Notes under the pieces: model-generated
Database searches by the model: none
Told to the model about the DNA's origin: nothing
Seen by the model: the letters and a program-made list of their open reading frames with translations, nothing else
Translations under genes and position numbers: made by a program
Part shown: one piece after another, positions 26,225 to 34,770 of the stretch
Position numbering within the stretch: position 1 is the first letter of the stretch
How the letters are laid out: every line of letters starts with the position of its first letter
Source of the DNA: SZUA-309 sp965233675
GTDB taxonomy: Bacteria > Pseudomonadota > Gammaproteobacteria > Pseudomonadales > Azotimanducaceae
DNA: 64,000 bases
NCBI GenBank assembly: GCA_965233675.1
Contig: OZ247498.1
Coordinates: 4,278,001-4,342,000, forward strand
Direction: 5' to 3'

Positions 26225-28996
26225 ATGAGTGAATCTCAATTCCTCAGAGTCGCGCTGATCGTTGCTCTGCTCGTCTCGCCTGTTGCCGTGCCTGCGGCGC
26301 TGGCAGAGGAAGGCGCACAAGCAATCGAAGAAGTGGTAGTAGTTGGTTCCCGCCGTGCCGGCCGGACCGCTACCGACTCGCCGGTGCCTGTCGACGTCGT
26401 CTCTGGCGATGATTTCGACAACCAGGGCACCTCTGATATGGACGATCTGCTGAGAAATCTGCTGCCGTCCTACAACGTGACACAACAGTCCATCAGTGAC
26501 GCCGCCACGCTCACGCGACCGGCCAATCTGCGCGGACTGCCGCCGGATAACACGCTGATCCTCATCAATGGTAAGCGTCATCGTCGCGCCTCTGTCATTG
26601 CCGAGCTGGGAGGTTCTCTGTCGGCCGGCTCTCAGGGGCCTGACCTCTCAGTGATTCCGACGCTGGCCATCGATCGGGTTGAAGTACTTCGAGACGGCGC
26701 CGCCGCTCAGTACGGTTCCGATGCCATCGCCGGTGTGATCAATTTTGTCCTCAAAGAAGACAATCAGGGCTTCACCATCGACGGACGGTACGGTGAGTAC
26801 TACGAAGGTGACGGGGCGCTGAAGCAGATCGGCATGAACCTCGGTCTGCCTCTCGGTCCGGACGGCTTTGCCAATGTATCGCTGCAGTTCAAGGACGTGG
26901 AAGCATCCAGCCGCTCCCTGCGTCGTACTGATGCGCAGGCTCTCGTCGACACCGGCAACACCGATGTGATTCAGCCGTCTCAGATCTGGGGTCAACCTGA
27001 AATCGACGACGACTGGGCACTGTTTGTGAATTCCGGCATCGATCTGACGGATTCTCAGGAACTGTATGCTTTTGGTAACTATGCCGAGCGGAAAGTGACC
27101 GGTGGCTTCTTTTACCGGAACCCGAACGCACGCCCTGGCACGTTCACGGATTCTTTCAGCGGCGGCACCCGTGCCATCGCGGATCTGAACTTTCCGGGTG
27201 AAGGCACCGCCGGTTACGTATCCACCTGCCCAGCGCTGACCAGCCCGGGTGACACGCCGACCGACCAGGCGGCTGTGGACGCGGACCGTGCTGCACTCGC
27301 CGCATTGCCGGACGAATGCTGGGTCGCCAACAACATCTACCCGGGTGGCTACACGCCGGAATTCGGTGGTGACATCGAAGACATCGGCGGTGTCGTCGGT
27401 ATTCGTGGTGAGATGGACAGCGGCCTGTCCTACGACTTCAGTGCGAGCCTTGGCCGCAACGAGTCGGCTTATCGGCTCGGTAACACCTGGAACCCGTCTC
27501 TGGGTCCAGAAACCAAGACGGATTTCGATCTGGGTAAGTACACCCAGACGGAACAGAACTACAATGCTGACTTCGTCTACCCCGTGGCAGTCGATGCCTT
27601 CTACTCCGATCTGAACGTAGCGTTCGGTGCGGAATACCGGGTTGAGACCTTCGCGATCGACATCGGTGAAATTCCGTCCTGGGAAGTAGGTCCTTACGCT
27701 TTTCTGGGCGGTGTTCCGACCCTCGACCTGGACAACGATGGCGTCAACGAGTGTAACCCTGGCGTCGCAGGCGATGGCTGTAACTACTTCAGTGACGGCA
27801 CGACGCCCATGGTCGGGATGTCTGTTGGTGCGCACGGTTTTGCGGGATTCAGCCCGGTACAGCAGGGCGAGTGGAGCCGGTCTAACTGGGCCGTTTACAC
27901 AGACCTGGAAACAGACATTGTGGAAAACGTGACCATCGACGTCGCACTTCGTTATGAGGACTACCAGGATTTCGGTGATACTCTGAACGGTAAGATCGCC
28001 GGTCGCTGGGCCCTGACTGACTCCTTCGCAATCCGCGGTTCGTTCAGCACCGGTTTCCGGGCGCCGACGCCTGGCCAGTCGAACGTGACCAAGGTCTCCA
28101 CGGTGACGGTTGATGGCGAGCTGCAGCAGCGTGGCCAGATTCCGCCGACCAACCCGATCGCTCAGTTGCTCGGTGCTGAGCCGCTGAAGGAAGAGGAAGC
28201 GACCAACTTCACGGTAGGTGCTGCCTGGGATGCGACGGACAATCTGACCATCACGCTCGATTACTTCCAGATCGAACTGGAAGATCGGATTTCCCAGACG
28301 GGTACGATTGACATCACCTCTACGCTGGCACCCACGGGTGTAGGCTGTGACGGCCTGCTGATCCCGCAGTGTGCGGCAGAGCTGGGCTTTGCGAGTGCAG
28401 CGGATCTGTCAGCCGTTTCCTTCTTCACCAACGACTTCGAGACGACGACCAAAGGTATCGATCTCGTTGCAACGTACGTGCAGGATTGGGACAGCATTGG
28501 CGTGACCAATTTCTCTCTGGCCTGGAACTGGACTGACACGACCGTTGACGACGCGGGCGAAGAAGTTTCCCGGAACCGTCTGGTGGATCTGGAGAACTAC
28601 AATCCCGAAAACCGGGTTGTATTCACCGCGAATCACATGATCGGTGACTGGCGCTTCCTGTTCCGCATGAACTGGTATGACGACTGGACCGTGGGCGACT
28701 ACTCCGGTGATCCGTCATACGTCTCTGATGGCACTGAGTACACCATCGATTGCAACGGCAACGATGACTGCTACGACGGTGATTTCATCTTTGATGTGGA
28801 AGCGGCGTACACCTTCAGTGATCGGTATACGGTCGTTGTTGGTGGTCAGAATGTCTTCGACGAAGGCGGTGCTGATGATGCCAATAACACGGCAGCATCC
28901 GGGTTTTCGAACAACTCCGGTCAGCAGTATGCTCAGTCGACGCCTTGGGGCATCAATGGTGGATTCTGGTACATGCGTTTCCGCGCGGATTTCTAG
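26225..28996 (+). CDS. TonB-dependent outer-membrane receptor
   Basis: 923 residues. A signal peptide (about 1-28, ending AALA) is followed by the TonB box-like EEVVVVGSR (about 35-43). The plug domain has DDLLRNLLPSYNV and IDRVEVLRDGAAAQYGSDAIAGVINFVLK, and a long 22-strand barrel ends with an aromatic C-terminal residue (RFRADF). It takes up a scarce large ligand across the outer membrane using TonB energy. Length and plug are of the general bacterial type without a siderophore-specific or cobalamin mark. GGAGAG lies 9 bases before the ATG. Codon choice looks more like a highly expressed gene than its neighbours. It is monocistronic with a strong terminator. Confidence 0.95.
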   Translation: MSESQFLRVALIVALLVSPVAVPAALAEEGAQAIEEVVVVGSRRAGRTATDSPVPVDVVSGDDFDNQGTSDMDDLLRNLLPSYNVTQQSISDAATLTRPANLRGLPPDNTLILINGKRHRRASVIAELGGSLSAGSQGPDLSVIPTLAIDRVEVLRDGAAAQYGSDAIAGVINFVLKEDNQGFTIDGRYGEYYEGDGALKQIGMNLGLPLGPDGFANVSLQFKDVEASSRSLRRTDAQALVDTGNTDVIQPSQIWGQPEIDDDWALFVNSGIDLTDSQELYAFGNYAERKVTGGFFYRNPNARPGTFTDSFSGGTRAIADLNFPGEGTAGYVSTCPALTSPGDTPTDQAAVDADRAALAALPDECWVANNIYPGGYTPEFGGDIEDIGGVVGIRGEMDSGLSYDFSASLGRNESAYRLGNTWNPSLGPETKTDFDLGKYTQTEQNYNADFVYPVAVDAFYSDLNVAFGAEYRVETFAIDIGEIPSWEVGPYAFLGGVPTLDLDNDGVNECNPGVAGDGCNYFSDGTTPMVGMSVGAHGFAGFSPVQQGEWSRSNWAVYTDLETDIVENVTIDVALRYEDYQDFGDTLNGKIAGRWALTDSFAIRGSFSTGFRAPTPGQSNVTKVSTVTVDGELQQRGQIPPTNPIAQLLGAEPLKEEEATNFTVGAAWDATDNLTITLDYFQIELEDRISQTGTIDITSTLAPTGVGCDGLLIPQCAAELGFASAADLSAVSFFTNDFETTTKGIDLVATYVQDWDSIGVTNFSLAWNWTDTTVDDAGEEVSRNRLVDLENYNPENRVVFTANHMIGDWRFLFRMNWYDDWTVGDYSGDPSYVSDGTEYTIDCNGNDDCYDGDFIFDVEAAYTFSDRYTVVVGGQNVFDEGGADDANNTAASGFSNNSGQQYAQSTPWGINGGFWYMRFRADF

Positions 28997-29044
28997 AGCC
29001 CATCGGTCAGGGTCGGCGATCCAGCTGACCCTGACATCATCAAA

Positions 29045-29067
29045 GAAGGCGTCCTCGGGACACCTTC
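29045..29067 (+). other. Long hairpin between receptor stop and terminator
   Basis: GAAGG and CCTTC arms surround a second GTCC/GGAC stem with a TCG loop and single mismatched C and A. It has no T tract; it may stabilise the transcript end or act as a bidirectional barrier next to the terminator. Confidence 0.45.
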
Positions 29068-29080
29068 GCACGATGACAGA

Positions 29081-29108
29081 CCCTCGCCGCAAGGCGGGGG
29101 TTTTTTTT
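29081..29108 (+). terminator. Rho-independent terminator of the TonB-receptor gene
   Basis: CCCTCGCC pairs with GGCGGGGG (one G-T pair) across a GCAA tetraloop and is followed at once by eight T residues (29101-29108). This is a textbook intrinsic terminator, the strongest in the window. The next 200 bases (29109-29316) before the end of the ridA-like gene hold no feature I can support. Confidence 0.93.
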
Positions 29109-29316
29109 GCCTTCCTGAAGCCTGTGATTCCCGAATGGGGATTTTGAAGATGGGTTAAGAATGCGGATACGGTCGTCAGCGGTCGTTCTGGCGTCTGCCG
29201 CTGTGGGGTTGGTTGCTCGTTACAGAGAAGCGCATCCCTCGACGGATCAGGTCTGCATGAGGCGCGGGGGAAGCGTGGCCGGGATATGTGAATCCCGGCC
29301 AGTCTGCGACTAACCG

Positions 29317-29820
29317 CTACTTGGCGGGCCGGGCCAGGACTACCTCGATCTCAACCAGCATGCCGGGTGCTGCAAGACCTGCCACCTGGAAGGCAGAGCG
29401 GGCTGGCAGGTTGGGCTGTGCTTCGGTGCCGAAGTACTTGCGGTAGGCACGCATCATGCCCTGGAAATCCATGGCGCCGTCCATTTCCGGCACGCCGACC
29501 AGATAGATCTGCATCTTGATCACGTCGGAAAAGGAAAGGCCTTTTGCCGCAAGGGAGGCCTCGAGACGGGAAAACACCGACAGGGTCTGAGCTTCCGTAT
29601 CACCCCAGAATTCCCGGGAGCCTGGCTCGGCGTCGCGGTTTGCCGGTGCCGGGACCGTACCGCTGTGATAGACGATGGTGGTACCTGGCGTGACTTCCAC
29701 CGCCTGGGCGATGGGAAAATCACTGCCTGGAATCGGGTGCCGGATCACGTCCGCACTTGCGGCAGTGCCCAGCAGCGCCATGCTGCCGGCCAGCAGCGAG
29801 GTTCCGATTGATCGCTTCAT
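29317..29820 (-). CDS. Exported RidA-family imine deaminase
   Basis: 167 residues. A signal peptide (1-23, SLLAGSMALLGTAASA) leads a RidA/YjgF domain, so this copy is periplasmic whereas RidA is normally cytosolic. The key Arg of RidA (Arg105 in E. coli) is present in NLPARSAFQVAG, as are the VIKMQIYLV and VEIEVVLA strands, so it should be catalytically able to hydrolyse reactive imines/enamines to carbonyl plus ammonia. It is the last gene of the operon with a flavin amine oxidase and a cytochrome, 50 bases after the cytochrome. AAGGAG lies about 6 bases before the ATG. Confidence 0.88.
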   Translation of the reverse strand: MKRSIGTSLLAGSMALLGTAASADVIRHPIPGSDFPIAQAVEVTPGTTIVYHSGTVPAPANRDAEPGSREFWGDTEAQTLSVFSRLEASLAAKGLSFSDVIKMQIYLVGVPEMDGAMDFQGMMRAYRKYFGTEAQPNLPARSAFQVAGLAAPGMLVEIEVVLARPAK

Positions 29821-29870
29821 GAGAGTCTCCTTCCTTGTGGAGTGGTGTGTTCTTCAGTCTATGAGGCCTG

Positions 29871-30524
29871 TCAGTTGGTGGTCAGGGTATTGATGTAGGT
29901 GACCACGTCCTCAACGTCTTCGTCTGCCATGAGCACGGCGGTTGCCGCCTTCATCTGCTGACCGAGTGCATCCGCAGGATCATAGCCCCGGGCGCCGGTC
30001 CGGTATTTTTCGAGTTGCCGGACCAGATACCAGTCGCTCTGTCCCGCCAGGGCAGGTGCGTTCAGTTGTCGGTTACCTTCACCGCTGGCTCCATGGCAGG
30101 CTGCGCAGGTAGCGTAAAGCTTGCTGCCATGGGCGGCATCACCGCTGACCGTCTGCTCCATGGTCTCTGATCGAACCGGTACGGCCGCCACGAAGGCCAC
30201 CACGTCTTCGATCTCCTCCGCCGTCAGTGCTGCGGCTTGCGGTCGCATTTCCATGCCGATCAGATCGGCCTCATGAGTGCCGCGATGGCCTTGCTTGAAC
30301 GCCAGCATCTGATTTTTCACATACCAGCCTTCCATTCCGTTCAGACGCGGCGCATCCACGGAACGATTGCCCTGCAGTTCCACGCCATGGCAGGTGGTGC
30401 AGTAGATGAACCTGTCCGGCACAAGACTGTAGTCGTCTTCGGCAGCCGCCGTTGAAGTCACCAGGACCAGCAGACAGGCGAGCAGCCGGCGACGCAGACA
30501 TCGAGGGGGCAATACAGGATCCAT
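29871..30524 (-). CDS. Diheme cytochrome c, c4-like, likely electron acceptor of the amine oxidase
   Basis: 217 residues from MDPVLPPRC. A signal peptide ends near AAAEDD. Two c-type heme motifs, CTTCHG and CAACHG, each head a similar domain: the protein is an internal duplication like cytochrome c4. The Met ligands are likely in GMEMRPQ and GQQMKAA. Periplasmic. The start overlaps the amine-oxidase stop by one base (TGATG), implying tight coupling. It is a diverged paralogue of the c4 at 48355, probably specialised to accept electrons from the neighbouring flavoprotein rather than to serve the main respiratory chain alone. Confidence 0.9.
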   Translation of the reverse strand: MDPVLPPRCLRRRLLACLLVLVTSTAAAEDDYSLVPDRFIYCTTCHGVELQGNRSVDAPRLNGMEGWYVKNQMLAFKQGHRGTHEADLIGMEMRPQAAALTAEEIEDVVAFVAAVPVRSETMEQTVSGDAAHGSKLYATCAACHGASGEGNRQLNAPALAGQSDWYLVRQLEKYRTGARGYDPADALGQQMKAATAVLMADEDVEDVVTYINTLTTN

Positions 30525-32152
30525 CAGGCTGCCCCTCCGAGTTCCGCAGAAACCCGCTTGCCGAGCTCCGTGAGCGAGTAGTGGGCCGATGAGAAGGCGC
30601 CCTCCTGCCATCCCGGATGGTAGCTGATCTGGTCACCCATCATGAAGTGGCGATCGTTCAGCGGGGTCTGCAGATAGCTGAAATAGAGCTCACGGGTCTC
30701 CGGCGTCCAGGCGGCCGTGCAGCCCATGATGTGGTTCATTCGATGCCAGGGAACGCTCACCGCGGTCTCGGCATAGTCGCCATAGTCCGGATGGATATTG
30801 CTGCCCTGAGCCACTGCCGTGCGGAGGCGCTCTTCGGGATTCATGCGGGCAAAGAGCTCCGCATTGTCCTGGTTCCAGGTGTAGGCGCCGAGCACTACGC
30901 CCTTCCTGCCGAAGATGTTGTGTGGCGGATACCAGATCTGTTCGATGTTCTGGTTGGTCCACGATATGCCGCCGTAGATGTTCTCCCGCTCCCAGAAACG
31001 TTCTTTCATCTGAATGCCGATCTTGAACATTTTGCCACGGCCGATGGCGCGGAGCGCCGTCGTGTATTCGGTGGGAAAGTTGTTGTCGATACCCACCAGC
31101 AGGTGCTTGGGAATGCAGTTCAGCGCGTAGTCCGCGTGAATTTCCTTGTGTTGACCGTCGTGCTGATAGACGACGGAAACACCGTCCTCCTTCAAGCGGA
31201 TGGATTTCACCTGGGCGTGGGTGAGCACGGGGCTCGTGATGTTTGCAACAAAGCCCTGGACGATGTTGTCCATACCGCCCACGGGCTGGAGGAGCGGAGC
31301 CGCCTGGTCTTCCCCGTCGCCGAAGTACATCTGGTAGCGCCAGAAGTTGGTTTTGAGGAGTTCCGAGAAATCCAGAGGTTCGTGCACATGGCCATGTTCG
31401 AGCATGCCGGCCGTTGGCGAGAGCACGCCGGGTTGCTGGTAGCCGCCCCGGTTGGTGCCTTTGTAGATGAGATTCGGGTCCAGATCGCCATAGGACTTGA
31501 TGAACGCGAGTATCCGTTCCAGGTCTTCCGGTGAGAACTCGGCATCCAGATCCGCCGCGTTGATGGACTTGGCGGACAGTTCGGCGATGAAGCCCCGGGC
31601 GTCGGCCAGGTACTGCCGGAAGCGCACGGGTTTGCCGCCAAACGCGTTGGTGTCGTGCACCCAGGCGTTGTAGTTGACGTTCGTGAAGGTTTCCAGCTGA
31701 ACGTTCAACGCCCGGCAGTAACTCACCAGATAGTGGTGGTGCACGGGGATTCGAGCCGGACCTGCGTTGAAATACATGTTCGGATCGTCGTCGAACTGGC
31801 AACGCTGCTGGTTGCCCATCTCGTCGACCAGATCGCCGGAGCGCAGCGTCAGATTGCGGCCCCCGACGCGATGTCCTGCCTCCAGGATCGTGCAGTCATA
31901 TCCTGCCCGTTCGAGTTCATAGGCGGACATCAGGCTCGAAAGGCCGCCGCCGAGGAGAACGACCGAACGTCGCTCGCCTCTGTCCCGGTTCAGGACCGGC
32001 ACCAGGCCGGCGCCTGGCGTAGTGCCCTCGAAACTCCCCGCTGCACGTGCCTCTCCGGACATCAGCCCCATGGCCAGAGCCATCTGATACACGGCGGCTG
32101 AACCGCCCGCGGCACCTACCTGATTGAGAAATCGTCTGCGGCTGTACTGCAT
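30524..32152 (-). CDS. Tat-exported flavin-containing amine oxidase/dehydrogenase
   Basis: 542 residues. The N-terminus MQYSRRRFLNQVG is a twin-arginine signal, so the folded flavoprotein is exported. FAD motifs: VVLLGGGLSSLMSAYELERAG (GxGxxS, last Gly replaced by Ser) with LEAGHRVGGRN, and a C-terminal flavin/substrate region ending WQEGAFSSAHYSL. The MYFNAGPARIPVHHHYLVSYC segment is typical of a bacterial branch of the flavin monoamine/L-amino acid oxidase family. Gene order with a diheme cytochrome suggests it passes electrons to cytochrome c, as nicotine oxidoreductase NicA2 does with CycN, rather than to O2. The substrate (amine, amino acid or alkaloid) is unknown. Confidence 0.9.
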   Translation of the reverse strand: MQYSRRRFLNQVGAAGGSAAVYQMALAMGLMSGEARAAGSFEGTTPGAGLVPVLNRDRGERRSVVLLGGGLSSLMSAYELERAGYDCTILEAGHRVGGRNLTLRSGDLVDEMGNQQRCQFDDDPNMYFNAGPARIPVHHHYLVSYCRALNVQLETFTNVNYNAWVHDTNAFGGKPVRFRQYLADARGFIAELSAKSINAADLDAEFSPEDLERILAFIKSYGDLDPNLIYKGTNRGGYQQPGVLSPTAGMLEHGHVHEPLDFSELLKTNFWRYQMYFGDGEDQAAPLLQPVGGMDNIVQGFVANITSPVLTHAQVKSIRLKEDGVSVVYQHDGQHKEIHADYALNCIPKHLLVGIDNNFPTEYTTALRAIGRGKMFKIGIQMKERFWERENIYGGISWTNQNIEQIWYPPHNIFGRKGVVLGAYTWNQDNAELFARMNPEERLRTAVAQGSNIHPDYGDYAETAVSVPWHRMNHIMGCTAAWTPETRELYFSYLQTPLNDRHFMMGDQISYHPGWQEGAFSSAHYSLTELGKRVSAELGGAA

Positions 32153-32200
32153 CCCTTGAAACCCATCAAAATCACGCGGGCTGATTCTACCTGAATCCGG

Positions 32201-33526
32201 TCAATCGGACCGGCTGAGGAATCTGGTTCCGGCATAAAAAAGTCCGCCAGCGGCGATGATGGCAAGGCCCATCCAGCCTTCTTCCGGCCGATCGCGCAGG
32301 ATATAGACGAGGGTCCAGCCGGTGACGCCGAGGTAGACCAGGGGCGGTATCGGGAACATGGGCACACGGTAAGGGCGGTGCAGGTCCGGGCGACGGGCCC
32401 GTAATGCGAAAACGCCGAGCACCGTAAAGAAGGTGTTCACACCGAGGGTGAAACCGGCGAAGACCAGAATGGTCTCGAACGACGCCGTGATGATGAAGGT
32501 CACTGTCACCAGCGACTGGAAAATGATGGCGTTGGTAGGCACGTCATGGGCATTGACCTTCGCCAGCGGCCGGAATGCGGAGAAATCCTGGCCGATCACC
32601 TGCAGTACCCGGGGCCCGGCCATCACCATGGCGCTGACGGTGGAGATCAGCAGGGCCGCCAGCACCACGCCCATCACATCCGCCCCGGTTTCGCCGAAAA
32701 CATGGCGGGCGGCGATGTAGCCGATTTCTATCTGACCGACCATTTCGGAGGCCGGTGCCACGTACAGGAATGTGAAGTTGAGCAGTACATAGAGCAGCAG
32801 GACGATCAGCGTGCCGCGAATGAGCACCTTCGACAGGTGGCGTTCCGGCGCCTCCAGTTCGCTGGTCAGGTAGGTGGCGGCGTTCCAGCCCGTGTAGGCA
32901 TAGTTGACGAAGATGAGCGCCACCGCGAAAGCACCGGACAGAGTGACACTGAGATCGCCCGGCCCCGGCAGGAAGTTGATGTCCTGCCCGGGCGCTTCCA
33001 CGAGTATCCAGGCGGTCAGGCAGAACATGAGGATAAGCAGGACCTTGAGTACGGTGAATGCTCTCTGCACACCACCGCTCGAACGTCGGGTGCTGGCGTG
33101 TACGGCGGTCAGCGCCAGCACCAGACCGATGGCCAGCCAGGTGGGTGAGAGCGCGGGAAAGACCGCCTGCAGGTATTCGCCGAAGGTGATGGCCGCCAGG
33201 GCAGTCGGGGCGGCGAAGCCGATGGTGGCGCTCACCCAGCCTGAGACGAAGCCGGCGGCCGGGTGGTAGATCTCGCCCAGGAAGTTGTACTCACCGCCTG
33301 AGCGGGGCAGCGCGCTGCCGAGTTCGGCATAGGTGAGCGCACCGCACAGCGCGGTGATACCGCCCACCACCCAGAGCAGGAGCAGAACGAAGCCGGACTG
33401 TATGTCGAGGAGCTGATAGCCGAGGGAGGTGAAGACCCCGGTGCCGACCATGTTGGCCACCACCACGGCCATGGCCGTGCGCGCGCTGAAACGGGGCGGG
33501 GCGGCCGGGAGTTCGGGCTGGGTCAA
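32201..33526 (-). CDS. APC-superfamily amino acid / amine permease
   Basis: 441 residues with about 12 membrane spans. The first is the signature VVVANMVGTGVFTSLGY and helix 3 carries ALTYAELGSALPRSGGEYNFL, as in LAT/CAT-type APC permeases. It is an inner-membrane importer, and a likely exchanger, for amino acids or polyamines. It starts with TTG and its start shares four bases (TTGA) with the stop of the upstream lipoprotein gene. Its stop is 48 bases before the Tat flavoprotein, so it belongs to the same transcript. The transporter may import the product of periplasmic oxidation or the amine itself. Confidence 0.9.
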   Translation of the reverse strand: MTQPELPAAPPRFSARTAMAVVVANMVGTGVFTSLGYQLLDIQSGFVLLLLWVVGGITALCGALTYAELGSALPRSGGEYNFLGEIYHPAAGFVSGWVSATIGFAAPTALAAITFGEYLQAVFPALSPTWLAIGLVLALTAVHASTRRSSGGVQRAFTVLKVLLILMFCLTAWILVEAPGQDINFLPGPGDLSVTLSGAFAVALIFVNYAYTGWNAATYLTSELEAPERHLSKVLIRGTLIVLLLYVLLNFTFLYVAPASEMVGQIEIGYIAARHVFGETGADVMGVVLAALLISTVSAMVMAGPRVLQVIGQDFSAFRPLAKVNAHDVPTNAIIFQSLVTVTFIITASFETILVFAGFTLGVNTFFTVLGVFALRARRPDLHRPYRVPMFPIPPLVYLGVTGWTLVYILRDRPEEGWMGLAIIAAGGLFYAGTRFLSRSD

Positions 33527-34029
33527 CGGCGATCCAGTCTGAAGAGCTGTCCGTTCTGAACCCAGTTGTCGTCTTCGTCTTCGTCCACGTCGTACTTGCG
33601 CACGTACTCCTGCCCGATCCGCAACTTCTCGTCCAGATCGGTCACCCGGCTGGCTTCGAGCTCGTAGATCACGCCGCGGATCCGGACCCGGACGTCCGGG
33701 TTGTCGTCGATGTTCTTCGTCCAGTTGGTGTCACCATCGCTGGTGGCGACGTAGAGGTCCGGGCCTGACCCCACCATCCAGATGTTGACCGAATAGGGAT
33801 CGGATGGTCGTGTTTCCAGCTGGATGATTTCTTCTTCGTTCAGAGCCGTCCAGTCAACGGGCGGGTCCGAGACCTCGCCGCTCAGCGCGTCGCCCGCGAA
33901 AACGATAAAGGGTTCTGCGCAACCTGTGAGAGAGGTGGTGACGGCGATCAGTATCAGACCGATCGCAAACCGGCGACCGTTGTGATGGTTGGTCCAACCG
34001 GCGATCACTCTAGAGGTGAAGCGGGCCAT
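33523..34029 (-). CDS. Split-barrel-like lipoprotein heading the amine operon
   Basis: 168 residues from ATG 34029 with GGGGA about 6 bases upstream; the frame is open farther back to 34110. The lipobox SLTGC follows a basic, hydrophobic signal. The mature domain (VNIWMVGSGPDLYVATSDGDTNWTKNIDDNPDVRVRIRGVIYELEA) has the strand and turn spacing of DUF2255/DUF385-type flavin-binding split barrels, a resemblance by eye only. It is translated in overlap with the permease, so it is part of the operon; role unknown, possibly a redox or binding accessory protein. Confidence 0.65.
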   Translation of the reverse strand: MARFTSRVIAGWTNHHNGRRFAIGLILIAVTTSLTGCAEPFIVFAGDALSGEVSDPPVDWTALNEEEIIQLETRPSDPYSVNIWMVGSGPDLYVATSDGDTNWTKNIDDNPDVRVRIRGVIYELEASRVTDLDEKLRIGQEYVRKYDVDEDEDDNWVQNGQLFRLDRR

Positions 34030-34138
34030 GAAGCGTCCCCGACGGTGATGTAAGTGTGTCAGTCCGGCCTGAAACATAGCCGCAAAGCGCCGGCCAGTGC
34101 AATCCTGCACAGACAGGCCGGCTGTGCCTGATGTAACG

Positions 34139-34180
34139 AAGGATGAGAGCGTGAGGATGAGAGCTTGAGGATGAGAGAGA
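34139..34180. repeat. 14-bp tandem repeat downstream of the 34201 gene
   Basis: AAGGATGAGAGCGT, GAGGATGAGAGCTT and GAGGATGAGAGAGA run at 34139, 34153 and 34167. The array ends 20 bases beyond the stop codon of the reverse-strand gene at 34201. Confidence 0.82.
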
Positions 34181-34200
34181 GGCGAAGCTGGCCCGGGACG

Positions 34201-34770
34201 TCAGTCGGCGGGGCGTTCGAAGACCCGCACATGGGTGACGCTTTTGGCGCCCTTGGGGTTGATCTTCACTTTGACGATCAACCGGCCCTCCGAATCCAGT
34301 TCATAGGTCTTGCGCACCTTGCGAATGTTGGTGCTGTAATTCTGAGTCAGTCGGTCCCTGCTCCAGCTCGTCTTCCGGCCGAGGTCGTTGCCGGGTTTCA
34401 TGGTTTCCTCACCGGCGCCGTTGTAAACGAAGTGCACGTCTTCGTCAGCCATGGTGACGGTCATCGCGTCGCAACGGAGCACATCCGGGTCCCGGGCAGT
34501 GCCGCTGCTGGGCGCGCTGCTGCTGCCGCCAGGCAGCGGTACGCCCACGCCACCGATGGAAATGGTGGGCGTGCCGAAACCGCCGCCGCCACCGCCCGAT
34601 TGCTTCGGCTGCAGCTCGTGGGTGAGCGCGCTGTTGAGCACCCACTCGCCGAGCAGTTCGGTGGGCTCCTTCTTAGCGTAGGCCGGGGTAGAGGCGGCGA
34701 TCGCGGCCGCGAGCAGGCAGCCGGCGAGCAGCCAGTTCAGGCGATGGGATGGGCGGAGAGTCCGGCTCAC
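34201..34770 (-). CDS. Exported protein of unknown function with Gly-rich linker
   Basis: 189 residues starting at GTG 34770, whose GTGA overlaps the stop of the LLM gene. A signal peptide (LLAGCLLAAAIAASTPAYA) is followed by LLGEWVLNSALT, a Gly/Ser/Pro-rich linker (about 58-90) and a beta-rich C-terminal part (YELDSEGRLIVKVKINPKGA, HVRVFERPAD). I do not recognise a family; a lipocalin-like fold is possible. Coupling to an LLM flavin/F420 enzyme is the only functional clue. Confidence 0.62.
   Translation of the reverse strand: MSRTLRPSHRLNWLLAGCLLAAAIAASTPAYAKKEPTELLGEWVLNSALTHELQPKQSGGGGGGFGTPTISIGGVGVPLPGGSSSAPSSGTARDPDVLRCDAMTVTMADEDVHFVYNGAGEETMKPGNDLGRKTSWSRDRLTQNYSTNIRKVRKTYELDSEGRLIVKVKINPKGAKSVTHVRVFERPAD

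Noticed and set aside
32546..33148. Plus-strand open frame of 200 codons inside the permease region
   Set aside because: Shadow of a membrane-protein gene on the other strand; His/Gln/Gly-rich with no ribosome site.
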